Shown: positions 42,150 to 50,720 of the stretch, piece by piece
How positions within the stretch are numbered: the stretch's first letter is position 1
How the letters are laid out: each line of letters opens with the position of its first letter
From: Candidatus Aerophobota bacterium
GTDB taxonomy: Bacteria; Chlamydiota; Chlamydiia; Chlamydiales; Simkaniaceae
Length of the DNA: 54,408 nucleotides
Reading direction: 5' to 3'
Assembly (NCBI GenBank): GCA_002401865.1
Contig: NVUK01000009.1
Coordinates: forward strand, 1-54,408
Notes under the pieces: model-generated
The model's database searches: none
What the model was told of the DNA's origin: nothing
The model's input: the letters and a program-made list of their open reading frames with translations, nothing else
Program-made: the position numbers and the translations under genes

Positions 42150-42241
42150 GAGATTTTAAGCGTGTTTATTTATAACTAAACTAAGAATATTCTCTTATTT
42201 AATTAAATAATACAAGGTTAAATAGTACGAGGGACAGAGCG

Positions 42242-43852
42242 TTAATTATTTAGGTCATTAAAACGTTTGTGTTGTACTTGCTCAATTTCTTTTTTAAGCT
42301 CTGCAAAGTTGGCAATAAGGATACCAAAATCACTTTTTTTCAGAGCCAAAACATCCACAGGAGTTAAGCAACGTACGCTTGCTTGTCTAGGCTCTTGAGC
42401 CAGTAGTGCCATCTCTCCAAAATATTCCCCTTTACCCAGTTTTGCTAAAATAGTCTCTTTGCCTTCGTGAGTTTTAATGATTTCGACATCACCTTTAACG
42501 ATGATATAAAGATAATCGCCTACATCGCCCTGAGAGAAGATGAGTTCATTTTGCTCAAAGTGGAGTTGTCCTATTCCGCTACTGGTGTGGGCTTTGAGCT
42601 GTACAGCTTCTCTTGGAAAGAGAGTATCTAAAGACCATGAAAGGGCTACTTTAATTTTTCTATCAAGTCCGGGTAATTTTGCCCAATAAATAGCGCGCCA
42701 AAGAAGCCAAGCAATAATTCCTGAGAATTTGAATTTCCCCATCACTTCTCCTACTGCAGAGCGGTGACCCAGAGCGCCCATCATTCCCAAAGCTTTGAAG
42801 TAAAACTCTTTTTTGGGTTTGTTAAGGATGGAGGCGATAATGTTATAGCTCAGTGTTTTCCCTTCGCGGATAGCAAACTGCGCTGTAGGAGGACAAAATC
42901 CACCCGCTTGAAGATTGGGGATTTTGGCGCAGTCGCCAAGAGCCCAAACAGAGGTTTGGTTTTTTGCAAGTAGCGTAGCATCGGTTAATATTTTACCTTT
43001 GTCCAGCTCTAGTGGAAGGGGTTCTATTAAAGGATTGGGAGAAGAGGGGACTGTAGAGATAATTGTCTTTGCTTTGATTCTTTCGCCATTATCTAAAAGA
43101 GCTTCTGTAGGTGTTGCAGATGCTAAATGGGTATTAAAAAGGATTGTTACGCCCCGTTTTTGGAGAAGATTAGCGGCATATTCACTCAAAGACCTGCTTA
43201 ACTCATTATTCATAAGATGGTCTCTGCTGTGAATAAGATAGATAGCAATATCTTCTTGGCTAATGGTGGGGTAATTTTTAACAAGTGTACGGCATAAATC
43301 ATTGATCTCCGCTACAACCTCTGTACCAGAATAACCGCCACCGCCAACGACAAAAGTGAGAAGCTCTTTTTTTAGTTGGGGATCTTTTTCATAGCTTGCT
43401 GCTTCAATAACATCGATAATTTGATTACGGATAGCAATGCTGTCGGCCAAGTTTTTAAAAGGGAGAGCGTGTTCATGTAGGCCAGCGATACCGCGAAAAT
43501 CGGTAACATTGCCCAAAGAGAGAACTAAATGATCATAGGATAGGATGTAGGGTTTGTGTGTGAATTTGGGAGCGAGTATTACTTGTTTATTTTCGATATC
43601 AATACGATCGATTTCTCGGACATATAATTGCGTTTTAGGAAGTAATTTTCTGAGAGGATTGACGGTGTCGAGTACATCTAAAGAGCCTCCTACAACTTCC
43701 GCCAACATAGGCTGAAAGACAAAATAGTTTTCTCTGTTAACTAAACTTATGATGCAATCAAGTTTATGTTTTTTGATCTGTTTCTCTAAGTGAATCGCTG
43801 TATAAGTGCCACCAAAGCCACCGCCTAGAATAAGAATATGTTGTTGCTGCAT
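42242..43852 (-). CDS. NDH-2-type NADH dehydrogenase fused to a cyclic-nucleotide-binding domain
   Basis: 536 residues. Residues 1-420 are a type II NADH:quinone oxidoreductase: LGGGFGGTYTAIHL (FAD), FVVGGGGYSGTEVVAEI (168-182, NADH), ALGDCAKIPN (304-313), and a C-terminal WLLWRAIYWAKLPGLDRKIKVALSW membrane-association region. Residues 430-520 form a cNMP-binding (CAP-type) domain: IFSQGDVGDYLYIIVKGDVEI and the phosphate-binding cassette YFGEMALLAQEPRQASV (477-493), with its Glu (E480) and Arg (R489) both present. This suggests respiratory electron entry controlled by a cyclic nucleotide or another small ligand. The fusion is 120 residues longer than ordinary NDH-2 such as the one at 3369-4622. 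Confidence 0.9.
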   Translation of the reverse strand: MQQQHILILGGGFGGTYTAIHLEKQIKKHKLDCIISLVNRENYFVFQPMLAEVVGGSLDVLDTVNPLRKLLPKTQLYVREIDRIDIENKQVILAPKFTHKPYILSYDHLVLSLGNVTDFRGIAGLHEHALPFKNLADSIAIRNQIIDVIEAASYEKDPQLKKELLTFVVGGGGYSGTEVVAEINDLCRTLVKNYPTISQEDIAIYLIHSRDHLMNNELSRSLSEYAANLLQKRGVTILFNTHLASATPTEALLDNGERIKAKTIISTVPSSPNPLIEPLPLELDKGKILTDATLLAKNQTSVWALGDCAKIPNLQAGGFCPPTAQFAIREGKTLSYNIIASILNKPKKEFYFKALGMMGALGHRSAVGEVMGKFKFSGIIAWLLWRAIYWAKLPGLDRKIKVALSWSLDTLFPREAVQLKAHTSSGIGQLHFEQNELIFSQGDVGDYLYIIVKGDVEIIKTHEGKETILAKLGKGEYFGEMALLAQEPRQASVRCLTPVDVLALKKSDFGILIANFAELKKEIEQVQHKRFNDLNN

Positions 43853-43885
43853 AAGTAAAAAACGAGCCTTTCTTTTTCTTCTAAC

Positions 43886-44797
43886 TTAAAGTTTGATTTT
43901 TTTCAAAGTAGAGGGAAATATTTCTAGTTTTACTTCTAGAACAGACCTTGTTAAAAGAGGTTGAAGTGGGTTTTTAGCGCTTAAAGGTTCAATGCAAACA
44001 AAGTTTTTCTTTTTATCCATGTAAACTTGGACACTAGTTTGATGCTCAAAATGGGGTGTGTAATGGAGGTGGAGATCGTAATCGCTAGTGATTAAATGCG
44101 CTGTATAATCGTGGATGTTTTTATTTTCTTTAATAGGGAAGAGTCCAATATCTAACGCTTCATCTAGCGGCAAGCTGAGCAAACTTTTTACTCTTTGATG
44201 CGCATCAAAATTTAAATTTTTACCCTTTTGAGAAAAAAGAGGTTCAGTATGAATTTTAAGCATGCCGGGCTGGTTGCCGGGTTGGTTGAGGGCGTAGTAA
44301 TAGTGCAGTCCAATAACAGAGGGTTTCTCGCTTTCAATGCTATATTTAATAAATAGACCGCTAGGGAGTAGGCGAGCTTCAAAATGCATAGTAAAATCTT
44401 GTCCCTCTAATCTTTTTAAAGCGACATTTTTATAAAGATCAGATCCGTGTAAATTGGCACTGATTTGTGTGGAGGAATGTTTATGTTTCCAAGGGACATA
44501 TCTCGCAATACCGTGTGAAAAAGGATCAAGTCTTCCCTGAGAAAAACCTTTTTTTATATGGGGAAAAAGATCCAGGTCAAAATTGGTTACAGGATTGGGA
44601 CTGGTGTGAAAATGGGGTCCAATTAAAGCGCCAAGACCTGCGGCGCGTTCATTGAAAAGATTGAGTGTGCTTTGGCTTATAACTTCTATATTATTGAGCT
44701 TATAGCTTACTAAATTCATCCCTTTACCAGGCGAGAAAGTAGCTGTTAGCTTTTCCCCTTGATCTGATTGATTGGTCAGTGTAACGGTTTCGTCCAT
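43886..44797 (-). CDS. Aldose 1-epimerase-like (galactose mutarotase fold) protein
   Basis: 303 residues with the beta-sandwich fold of aldose 1-epimerases and glucose-6-phosphate 1-epimerases. The conserved sugar-binding pair is visible: DPFSHGIARYVPWK (His-Gly...Arg) near residue 95 and the general base Glu in NFVCIEPLSAKNP near 272. LHYYYALNQPGNQPG is the loop that usually carries the catalytic His. It would interconvert sugar anomers in the cytoplasm; no substrate is implied by neighbours. It is 33 bases upstream of the NDH-2-cNMP gene on the same strand, which may be chance. A regulatory or carbohydrate-binding role is possible if activity is lost. Confidence 0.75.
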   Translation of the reverse strand: MDETVTLTNQSDQGEKLTATFSPGKGMNLVSYKLNNIEVISQSTLNLFNERAAGLGALIGPHFHTSPNPVTNFDLDLFPHIKKGFSQGRLDPFSHGIARYVPWKHKHSSTQISANLHGSDLYKNVALKRLEGQDFTMHFEARLLPSGLFIKYSIESEKPSVIGLHYYYALNQPGNQPGMLKIHTEPLFSQKGKNLNFDAHQRVKSLLSLPLDEALDIGLFPIKENKNIHDYTAHLITSDYDLHLHYTPHFEHQTSVQVYMDKKKNFVCIEPLSAKNPLQPLLTRSVLEVKLEIFPSTLKKIKL

Positions 44798-44859
44798 GAT
44801 GATTTGCTCTGTTGTCTTTTTTTAAAGTATTGTAAAAGAAAATCGATGTCAAGATTGTA

Positions 44860-44883
44860 AAAATTCACCATTTTAAAATAGAA
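44860..44883 (+). promoter_or_regulatory. Upstream element shared with 4740-4762
   Basis: aaaattcaccatttt followed by aaaatagaa is identical to the 4740 element except for one extra t. It contains a 10-base palindrome, attttaaaat. It sits 46 bases before the predicted TTG start at 44930. Regulatory function is inferred. Confidence 0.5.
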
Positions 44884-44929
44884 TCTGTTATTGTGGGCGG
44901 CAGTTTTATTTATTAACCCAGGAGAAGTT

Positions 44930-46111
44930 TTGCTGATATTTGAAAGCTTCTTTAATGAAGAGTTAACATATAGATGTTTTCTTGTCGGATGTAGCGATAC
45001 AGGACAAGTTGCTATTGTCAATATGGGATTTGGAAAAATGCCTTTCGAAGCATTGATTGTTCGAGAAGGGTGGGTTGTTACACATGTTTTAGATACGCAT
45101 CTAACCAGCCATTATCTACGCGGCGGTTATCTTTTATCTGCAGAGATTGGAGCTACTTATGTATCTCCGTTTATAAAGAAAGAGTCAGATTTAAAAGCGT
45201 GTTACCGTGTAGCGGTTGATGGCATGGTTTTTTATATTGGCAGTGTGAAAGTAGAAGTAGAGGTAAAGAATATTGAAGCGACATTTACCTTTATATCGGC
45301 CAATTTTTCTAAAGGTATTCCTAGCCGTATTATTTCCAAAAACGGTGAAGGTGTGCCTAGCCGGATTCTTAGTAAAAGTAAGAAACGCTATTGTTTAAGT
45401 GAAGATGACAATAAAAGTGTAAAAGATGAAAAGGTGGTAGCTACTCCTGTTTCACAATACCGACAAGAGATTAAATACCTAAATCTTAATTTTTCGATTC
45501 CTAGTACCAATATCCTGCAACCACTCTCTCCTAAAATGTTTTATGAGTACTACTTACGCGATAGACAAATTATTGATTTGAGAAATAGCAAAGATTTTGA
45601 GCAAAAGTTTATTCCAGGCAGTTTATTTATAGGGCAAAGTTATATCACCACGTGGGCTCCTTATCTCGTTAGCACTAATAAGAAGCTAATACTCATTGGG
45701 GAAGATTCTTTAACGATGCATAAGAGTATTGCCGCGTTTGAGGCACTTGCTATTTTTGATATTGAAGGGTATTTGAATTCTACATTAGAGGCTTGGGATC
45801 ATTTAGATTATCCTTTGGTGTCGATGAAAGCCTTGGAATTTAAAGAGTTTTTTGCTCAAGATTTTGACTTATTAATTGATGTGCGTACTGAAAACGAAGT
45901 CGCTTATCAAAAAATTGAAGGAGCTACTAATGTTCCTCTAAGCACGTTTTATCAACATCAAAAGTTGATTGAAGGTAAAAAGTGCGGTTTTTTTTGTAGC
46001 GGCGGTATAAGATCTTTGATGGCCGCGTCACTAGCGATTTCGTTTAAAGCTAAATCTTGTACCCATTTGAAAGGAGGAGTCCTCTCTTTTCAAACCATTA
46101 TAAGACATTAA
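44930..46111 (+). CDS. Degenerate metallo-beta-lactamase fold with two rhodanese domains
   Basis: 393 residues from TTG 44930, chosen because caggag lies 5 bases upstream. The start IFESFFNEELTYRCFLVG and THVLDTHLTSHYLRGG match sulfur dioxygenase/BLH-type proteins. The HxHxDH zinc motif is reduced to H57-L-T-S-H-Y, and the rest of the metal domain is shortened, so dioxygenase activity is doubtful. Rhodanese 1 (about 195-290) has IIDLRNSKDF, but its loop reads LIGEDSL without Cys. Rhodanese 2 (about 310-393) has LLIDVRTENE and the active Cys in FFCSGGIRSLMA (C356). It is probably a persulfide carrier. A short internal repeat (GIPSRIISK/GVPSRILSK) sits where the zinc domain decayed. Confidence 0.83.
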   Translation: MLIFESFFNEELTYRCFLVGCSDTGQVAIVNMGFGKMPFEALIVREGWVVTHVLDTHLTSHYLRGGYLLSAEIGATYVSPFIKKESDLKACYRVAVDGMVFYIGSVKVEVEVKNIEATFTFISANFSKGIPSRIISKNGEGVPSRILSKSKKRYCLSEDDNKSVKDEKVVATPVSQYRQEIKYLNLNFSIPSTNILQPLSPKMFYEYYLRDRQIIDLRNSKDFEQKFIPGSLFIGQSYITTWAPYLVSTNKKLILIGEDSLTMHKSIAAFEALAIFDIEGYLNSTLEAWDHLDYPLVSMKALEFKEFFAQDFDLLIDVRTENEVAYQKIEGATNVPLSTFYQHQKLIEGKKCGFFCSGGIRSLMAASLAISFKAKSCTHLKGGVLSFQTIIRH

Positions 46112-46200
46112 TTTTTTAAAGCCTGAGTTTATGTTTTCGTTTGCAGGAAAAAAGTAAATACAGTAAGATTGTGGCTGTGAGGATTTTTTGATCACGTGAT

Positions 46201-46273
46201 GGGGGCTTAGCTCAGTTGGTAGAGCGTCTGATTTGCATTCAGAAGGTCAGGAGTTCGACTCTCCTAGCTTCCA
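46201..46273 (+). tRNA. tRNA-Ala (TGC)
   Basis: Acceptor gggggct with agcttcc (two G-U pairs), D-arm gctcagttggtagagc, anticodon TGC in tttgcat, T-loop ttcgact, discriminator A. It is 12 bases from tRNA-Ile. This pair is commonly found inside rRNA operons, but no rRNA is in this window. Confidence 0.95.
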
Positions 46274-46285
46274 TTTTTTTTCTCA

Positions 46286-46359
46286 GCGGTTATAGCTCAG
46301 TTGGTTAGAGCGCGACACTGATAATGTCGAGGTCCCAAGTTCGAGTCTTGGTAACCGCA
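46286..46359 (+). tRNA. tRNA-Ile (GAT)
   Basis: Acceptor gcggtta with taaccgc, D-arm gctcagttggttagagc, anticodon GAT in ctgataa, T-loop ttcgagt, discriminator A. Probably one transcript with tRNA-Ala. Confidence 0.96.
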
Positions 46360-46445
46360 TATCCTTTCTCCATGTTTTACACTAAAAAAAAAACACGGGA
46401 CATATCCAGTTCTAAATCTATAGAATTGTTTTAAATTTCAAAATT

Positions 46446-47396
46446 TTATGTAGAGACTGTTTTCTTCTCTTCTTTACTCGGTGAGAGGATATATCCCTGT
46501 TTGAGTTCGGCTTGGTAGACGATGAAAAGTCCTAAAGAGACAATAAGCGTTGAGACTAAAATTGTCATGGAGGGTTTTTCTCCAAGAATAAAATAACTAT
46601 TAATAGAGGCAAACACGGGGCTTAAGAGTCCCATGAAAGAGAGAAAAGTTGCGGTATAACGTTTAAGCATATAGCCGTAGAGGTTATAACAAATGATATT
46701 TGAAACAAGAGCCATTAAAAACACACCTTGGAAAAAAGGCATATAGTGGCCTGCAGCGATAGGTGTTGGCATCCATGGATCAGCAACAAAAGAGTGGATA
46801 AGAGCGAAGAACCCTCCAAAGAGCATACCATAACCATTGACAGTGATGGGAGACAAGGTTTGTTTTTTCACCAAAATTCTCAATATAATCCATCCATAAA
46901 TGGAGAAAAATGCAGCGCCCATGACGGCAATCTCTGGCCACGATATGACGCTAAAAGCGGTGTGTAAACTCTCAGATCCCATTTGAGACATAACCACAGG
47001 AATGAATCCGATAAAACCTATAACTAGTCCAATAAATTTTCGTACGTTAATTTTTTCTTTAAAATGGAAGTAGGAGAGAAGGACAGCAAAAAAGGGAGAA
47101 AGACCGTAAATAAAACATGTTTTTGCTGCAGATAAATGTTTTAGTCCCCAAAATTCTAGTATGTTGGTCAGATAAATACTTAAAAAAGAAAAGAGTAAGA
47201 GTGGAACAATTTGACTTTTTTTGAGCTTTAATCCTTGTTTATGTCTTATCGCAAGATATCCAATCAGAAGAACTGCAGCAAAAAGCATTCTAAAAGCAGT
47301 TAGAAAAATAGGTGGGCTAGACTCTAGTGCTAGTTTTCCTAGAGAAAACACACTGGACCACATACCATACATCAAAACAACTAAGAAAATCTGCAT
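46446..47396 (-). CDS. EamA/DMT family permease
   Basis: 316 residues with about ten membrane helices in two EamA repeats. It opens QIFLVVLMYGMWSSVFSLGKLALESSPPIFLTAFRMLFAA, the typical first repeat. ALVSNIICYNLYGYMLKRYTATFLSFMGLLSPVFAS is the typical end of the second. It has a C-terminal polar tail (ILSPSKEEKKTVST). The substrate is unknown; amino acids or nucleotide-type metabolites are the usual cargo. It differs from the other DMT permease at 41283-42149 in loop sequences. It is monocistronic by spacing, ending 86 bases after the tRNA-Ile on the opposite strand. Confidence 0.85.
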   Translation of the reverse strand: MQIFLVVLMYGMWSSVFSLGKLALESSPPIFLTAFRMLFAAVLLIGYLAIRHKQGLKLKKSQIVPLLLFSFLSIYLTNILEFWGLKHLSAAKTCFIYGLSPFFAVLLSYFHFKEKINVRKFIGLVIGFIGFIPVVMSQMGSESLHTAFSVISWPEIAVMGAAFFSIYGWIILRILVKKQTLSPITVNGYGMLFGGFFALIHSFVADPWMPTPIAAGHYMPFFQGVFLMALVSNIICYNLYGYMLKRYTATFLSFMGLLSPVFASINSYFILGEKPSMTILVSTLIVSLGLFIVYQAELKQGYILSPSKEEKKTVST

Positions 47397-47486
47397 AAAA
47401 AGTACATTATATAAATAATTAAAAAACTTCCCTCTATTATAATCTATAGCTTGATTTGCAAAAAGACAAATATTAGATATATAGGG

Positions 47487-48629
47487 CTATAAATCACCAT
47501 TTAATATTTTAATTCTATACTCTTTCATTTTTTCTACCATGAAGTGAAGGTTATGGATTGAGGCAAGAGTGAGAGAGGTGAGCTCGCGTGCTTTGAAGAG
47601 GTGGTGGATGTATGCTTTGGTGTAGTGGGTGCAGCTATAGCATGAGCAACTCTCTTCTAAGGGGGTAAAGTCGGTAGCATAGAGCGATTTTGTAATTTTT
47701 AATGGACCAGCTTTTGTAAAGATAGAGCCGTGTCTTGCAGCTTTTGTTGGGTAGGAGCTATCGAAGGTGTCGATGCCTAAAGGCATGAGTTTTTCTAGTG
47801 AAGGAAGATCTGCAATACCGAGTAAATGGGTGGGTTTATTCTCAGGAAGTAGAGGCATAGAAAAAGTGAGAATATCCAGCATTTCTTCTTTTGTTTTCCC
47901 CATACTGCCACCAATGGCAAAGCCATCAAAGGGGAGTTTAGTTAGAAAATCGATACTTTTTTTGCGTAATACTTTATTAACGCCGCCATGAATAACACCA
48001 TACATTGCCTGGCCTTGGGGGTTTTTTGTGTGGGTAAGTAATGAACGCTCTTCCCACGCATGGGTGCGGTCTAAGGAGTGTTTGAGGTCAGCTAAAGGGA
48101 TATGGTAAGGGGGTAATTCGTCAAAGGGAATAATAATATCTGCGCCCATATCTTTTTGCGCTTGTACTGAGCTTTCAGGAGTTAGTACGACAAGAGAGCC
48201 GTCGCGGTATGAGCGGAATGTTACTCCTTCATCGTTAATTTTTAACACAGAACCAGCATTTTTTTTGGTGCCAGAACTTTTTAGTTCTGAAGCTACCGAG
48301 CCATACGCAAGAGAGAAAACCTGAAAACCTCCGGAATCGGTGATAATAGGCATATCTCTTTGTATGAAAGAGTGCAGGCCTCCTGCTTGTTTTATCACTT
48401 GGCTTCCTGGTTGAAGCATTAAGTGGTAGGTGTTACAAAACATGAGCTCTAAACCAATTGACTTAACTTGGAAATTATCTAAAGATTTAAGTGTGCCATT
48501 GGTTCCAACAGCTACGAAATTAGGTGTGTTAATTATTCCGTGCGGTGTATGGATTTTTCCAACGCGCGCTCTTGATTTTTTTGATTGATGTACAATTTCA
48601 AAAGAGAAAGTGGCGGTGTCAATTAGCAT
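47487..48629 (-). CDS. tgt: tRNA-guanine transglycosylase, likely queuine-specific
   Basis: 380 residues, normal length. It swaps G34 of His, Asn, Asp and Tyr tRNAs for a deazaguanine. DSGGFQVFSL (D98) is the base-recognition loop. TFDSSYPTKAARHGSIF (D290) carries the nucleophile. The zinc site is C328, C330, C333 and H359, at the family spacing. Two positions that tune substrate size differ from preQ1-type bacterial enzymes: the DEC motif reads FDEL (Cys to Leu, residue 172), and the GGLAVG loop is shortened to GGSMGK, placing Gly where Val is usual. Both changes fit queuine use. It overlaps yhhQ by 11 bases, giving a transporter-enzyme salvage pair. Confidence 0.95.
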   Translation of the reverse strand: MLIDTATFSFEIVHQSKKSRARVGKIHTPHGIINTPNFVAVGTNGTLKSLDNFQVKSIGLELMFCNTYHLMLQPGSQVIKQAGGLHSFIQRDMPIITDSGGFQVFSLAYGSVASELKSSGTKKNAGSVLKINDEGVTFRSYRDGSLVVLTPESSVQAQKDMGADIIIPFDELPPYHIPLADLKHSLDRTHAWEERSLLTHTKNPQGQAMYGVIHGGVNKVLRKKSIDFLTKLPFDGFAIGGSMGKTKEEMLDILTFSMPLLPENKPTHLLGIADLPSLEKLMPLGIDTFDSSYPTKAARHGSIFTKAGPLKITKSLYATDFTPLEESCSCYSCTHYTKAYIHHLFKARELTSLTLASIHNLHFMVEKMKEYRIKILNGDL

Positions 48630-49302
48630 AAGACCTCCCTATAGGCACCCATTTTTTGAAAAAATAGAGTGCGGGTGTCATCGATATAATTACGCCCACT
48701 TTGGCAAGATAGCTTACAAGCATGATGTGGCCTGGATGAGCGAGTATGGGCATTAGGGCTATAAAGGTGAATAGAGCAGTGTCGATCAGCTGGGTAAAGA
48801 GGGTAAGGATACCAAAGCGGGACCCTAAGCGGTTTTTGAAAAAAGCAAAACGTTTTAAAAAAGAGAAAAGCTCAATGTCTAGGCGAGCAATACTCAAGGC
48901 AATGATAATAGACAGAGTCATGATTCTAGGACTGATGCCTAAAATAGTTTGAAAAGCAGTAGCGGTAGTGTCGTGCATGCTTGGAATATAGAAAAGGTGT
49001 AACTGGCTCATTACAATAAAAAACAGAGTAGAAAAACAGAGCGTAATCACAGCTGTTTTAGCGGCTTTTTTCCCAAAATATTCTTGAATAAGATTAAGTG
49101 TTAAAATAGAGCCTACTGTGTACACATCACAACAGGTGACATGGAAAGAAAATAGCTCTATTTGCTTAATCACAAAAAGGTTGGAAAGAAGCACTTGCAG
49201 GCAAAAGACAAGTATTAGGTAAACTCTGCCAAGTTTTAGAGCTAGAAAAATCAAAGAAAGAAGAGCTACAAGATGTAGTAGCAACAAACTCTCATTAAAC
49301 AT
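48619..49302 (-). CDS. yhhQ: YhhQ/VUT family queuosine-precursor transporter
   Basis: 227 residues with about six membrane helices. The YhhQ family stretches are LLSNLFVIKQIELF, VTCCDVYTVGSILTLNLIQEYFGKKAAK (start of the conserved Asp/Glu region) and FLKRFAFFKNRLGSRFGILTLFTQLIDTALFTFIALM. It moves queuosine precursors across the inner membrane; chlamydial YhhQ has been shown experimentally to take up queuine (literature knowledge). It overlaps tgt by 11 bases, and its ATG is 3 bases past the mscS upstream neighbour in the operon direction, so transport and tRNA modification are co-expressed. Confidence 0.92.
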   Translation of the reverse strand: MFNESLLLLHLVALLSLIFLALKLGRVYLILVFCLQVLLSNLFVIKQIELFSFHVTCCDVYTVGSILTLNLIQEYFGKKAAKTAVITLCFSTLFFIVMSQLHLFYIPSMHDTTATAFQTILGISPRIMTLSIIIALSIARLDIELFSFLKRFAFFKNRLGSRFGILTLFTQLIDTALFTFIALMPILAHPGHIMLVSYLAKVGVIISMTPALYFFKKWVPIGRSYAN

Positions 49303-49305
49303 TAA

Positions 49306-50397
49306 TTAGCGCCCCTCAATAGGTTGAGGACCATCAAAATGCAAAACTCTTGTTGGAAACGCTATTTCAGCGCCATGCTTTTCAATAATTTCAATTGTTT
49401 TTAAATAGACATCTTGTTGAACAGTCATATATTTTGCCCAGTCTGTTGTCCTTGTAAAACAGTAAATAATAAAGTTGAGAGAGGAGTTTGCAAATTCGTC
49501 AAAACGTACCATCATAAATTTTTCATTATCGATTTCGTCATGCTCTTTAAGCATCGCTTCTACTTCGGTTACAACGTTATACATTTTAGAGGCGTCATCA
49601 TAGCGAATGCCTACTTTTGTTTTAATTCGTCTATTGGTCATGCGCGAAGGGTTTTCGACACAAATTTTGGAGAAAAGACCGTTGGGGACATAAAGAAGAC
49701 GCTTGTCAAATGTTCTGATTTTGGTCAGGCGCCATCCAATTTGTTCTACAGTACCCTCAATTTCTCTATCTGAAGAGCGGATCCATTCACCGACAGAGAA
49801 AGGTCTGTCGAGATAGATCATCAATCCTCCAAAGAAATTGGCGAGTAAATCTTGAGCGGCCAAACCGACGATAAGACCCCCAGCACCACCAAAGGCTAAA
49901 ATAGCAGAGAGGTTAATCGATTGCGTTTGCAAATAGATAATGGAAGTAATTAGAAGGGCTGCAACACGGCTTATTTGACAAACAGCTCTAACTGTTGTTT
50001 TGTCATAACGCCCTTTTTCCGACTTTTTCCCTGTTGTATATGCGTTCTCCATATAGCCGATAAATTTGAGAAAGAATATAAGCATAAAAAAAGCTATACA
50101 GAGATGTCTTATAGAGGAAAAAAAAGCTCCAGTAGCGCTCCACTGTAAATAAACTACTGTGTTTTGCACAGAAAAAGAGAGAGCCAAAATCCACACAACC
50201 CATTTAAGAGGCTGGATGATTGAGGATAAAAGAGCCTCATCCCAGACAAGGTGCGTTTTTTTAACGCGAGGCAGTACATGTTTATAGACTTGAGAGATGA
50301 TGAAATGCGTTATAAAGGCGATCAAAAGAATAGAGCCTACCATGATGAGCAAGTCTAGTGATGAAGCAGGTGGTTTTTGAGGAATAATATCTTGCAT
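49306..50397 (-). CDS. MscS family mechanosensitive channel
   Basis: 363 residues. Three to four N-terminal membrane helices lead into the pore helix AILAFGGAGGLIVGLAAQDLLANFFGGLMIYLDRPFSVGEWI, with the Gly/Ala-rich pore packing and the F-x-G-V-G-E-W-type signature. A beta domain follows (RTFDKRLLYVPNGLFSKICVENPSRMTNRR), then an alpha/beta C-terminal cage. It would release ions under hypo-osmotic stress or during the switch between intracellular and extracellular forms. Its start overlaps the grxD stop by 1 base, so it forms an operon with bolA and grxD upstream and possibly yhhQ-tgt downstream. Confidence 0.92.
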   Translation of the reverse strand: MQDIIPQKPPASSLDLLIMVGSILLIAFITHFIISQVYKHVLPRVKKTHLVWDEALLSSIIQPLKWVVWILALSFSVQNTVVYLQWSATGAFFSSIRHLCIAFFMLIFFLKFIGYMENAYTTGKKSEKGRYDKTTVRAVCQISRVAALLITSIIYLQTQSINLSAILAFGGAGGLIVGLAAQDLLANFFGGLMIYLDRPFSVGEWIRSSDREIEGTVEQIGWRLTKIRTFDKRLLYVPNGLFSKICVENPSRMTNRRIKTKVGIRYDDASKMYNVVTEVEAMLKEHDEIDNEKFMMVRFDEFANSSLNFIIYCFTRTTDWAKYMTVQQDVYLKTIEIIEKHGAEIAFPTRVLHFDGPQPIEGR

Positions 50398-50720
50398 TAG
50401 ACACTAGCTCCTTTTAAAAGAGGGGCAAGATCTCCTGCCTCATCGAGTTGGCATATAATGTCGCAACCACCGATGAAGGTTTCATCGATATAGAGCTGCG
50501 GAATCGTTGGCCAGTCAGAAAATGTTTTGATATTAGATCTTAAAGAATCATCGGTAAGGACATTTCTTGTCTCATAAGGGACGCTGTGTTTATTTAAGAT
50601 ATTTACTACTTGAGCTGAAAAACCACACACAGGCATGAGTTTTGATCCTTTCATAAAAAGGATCACGCGGTGATTTTTTATATCTTTAGCAATAGTTTCT
50701 AAGGTTGTTGGATTAGTCAT
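50397..50720 (-). CDS. grxD: Monothiol glutaredoxin (Grx4 type)
   Basis: 107 residues. The CGFS active site appears in LMPVCGFSAQVVNIL (C32 region), with WPTIPQLYIDETFIGGCDII in the glutathione-binding half. CGFS glutaredoxins hold [2Fe-2S] clusters with glutathione and pass them on or sense iron, usually in complex with BolA. The bolA gene lies immediately upstream with an 8-base overlap, a strong functional pairing. Length and motifs are full. Confidence 0.95.
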   Translation of the reverse strand: MTNPTTLETIAKDIKNHRVILFMKGSKLMPVCGFSAQVVNILNKHSVPYETRNVLTDDSLRSNIKTFSDWPTIPQLYIDETFIGGCDIICQLDEAGDLAPLLKGASV

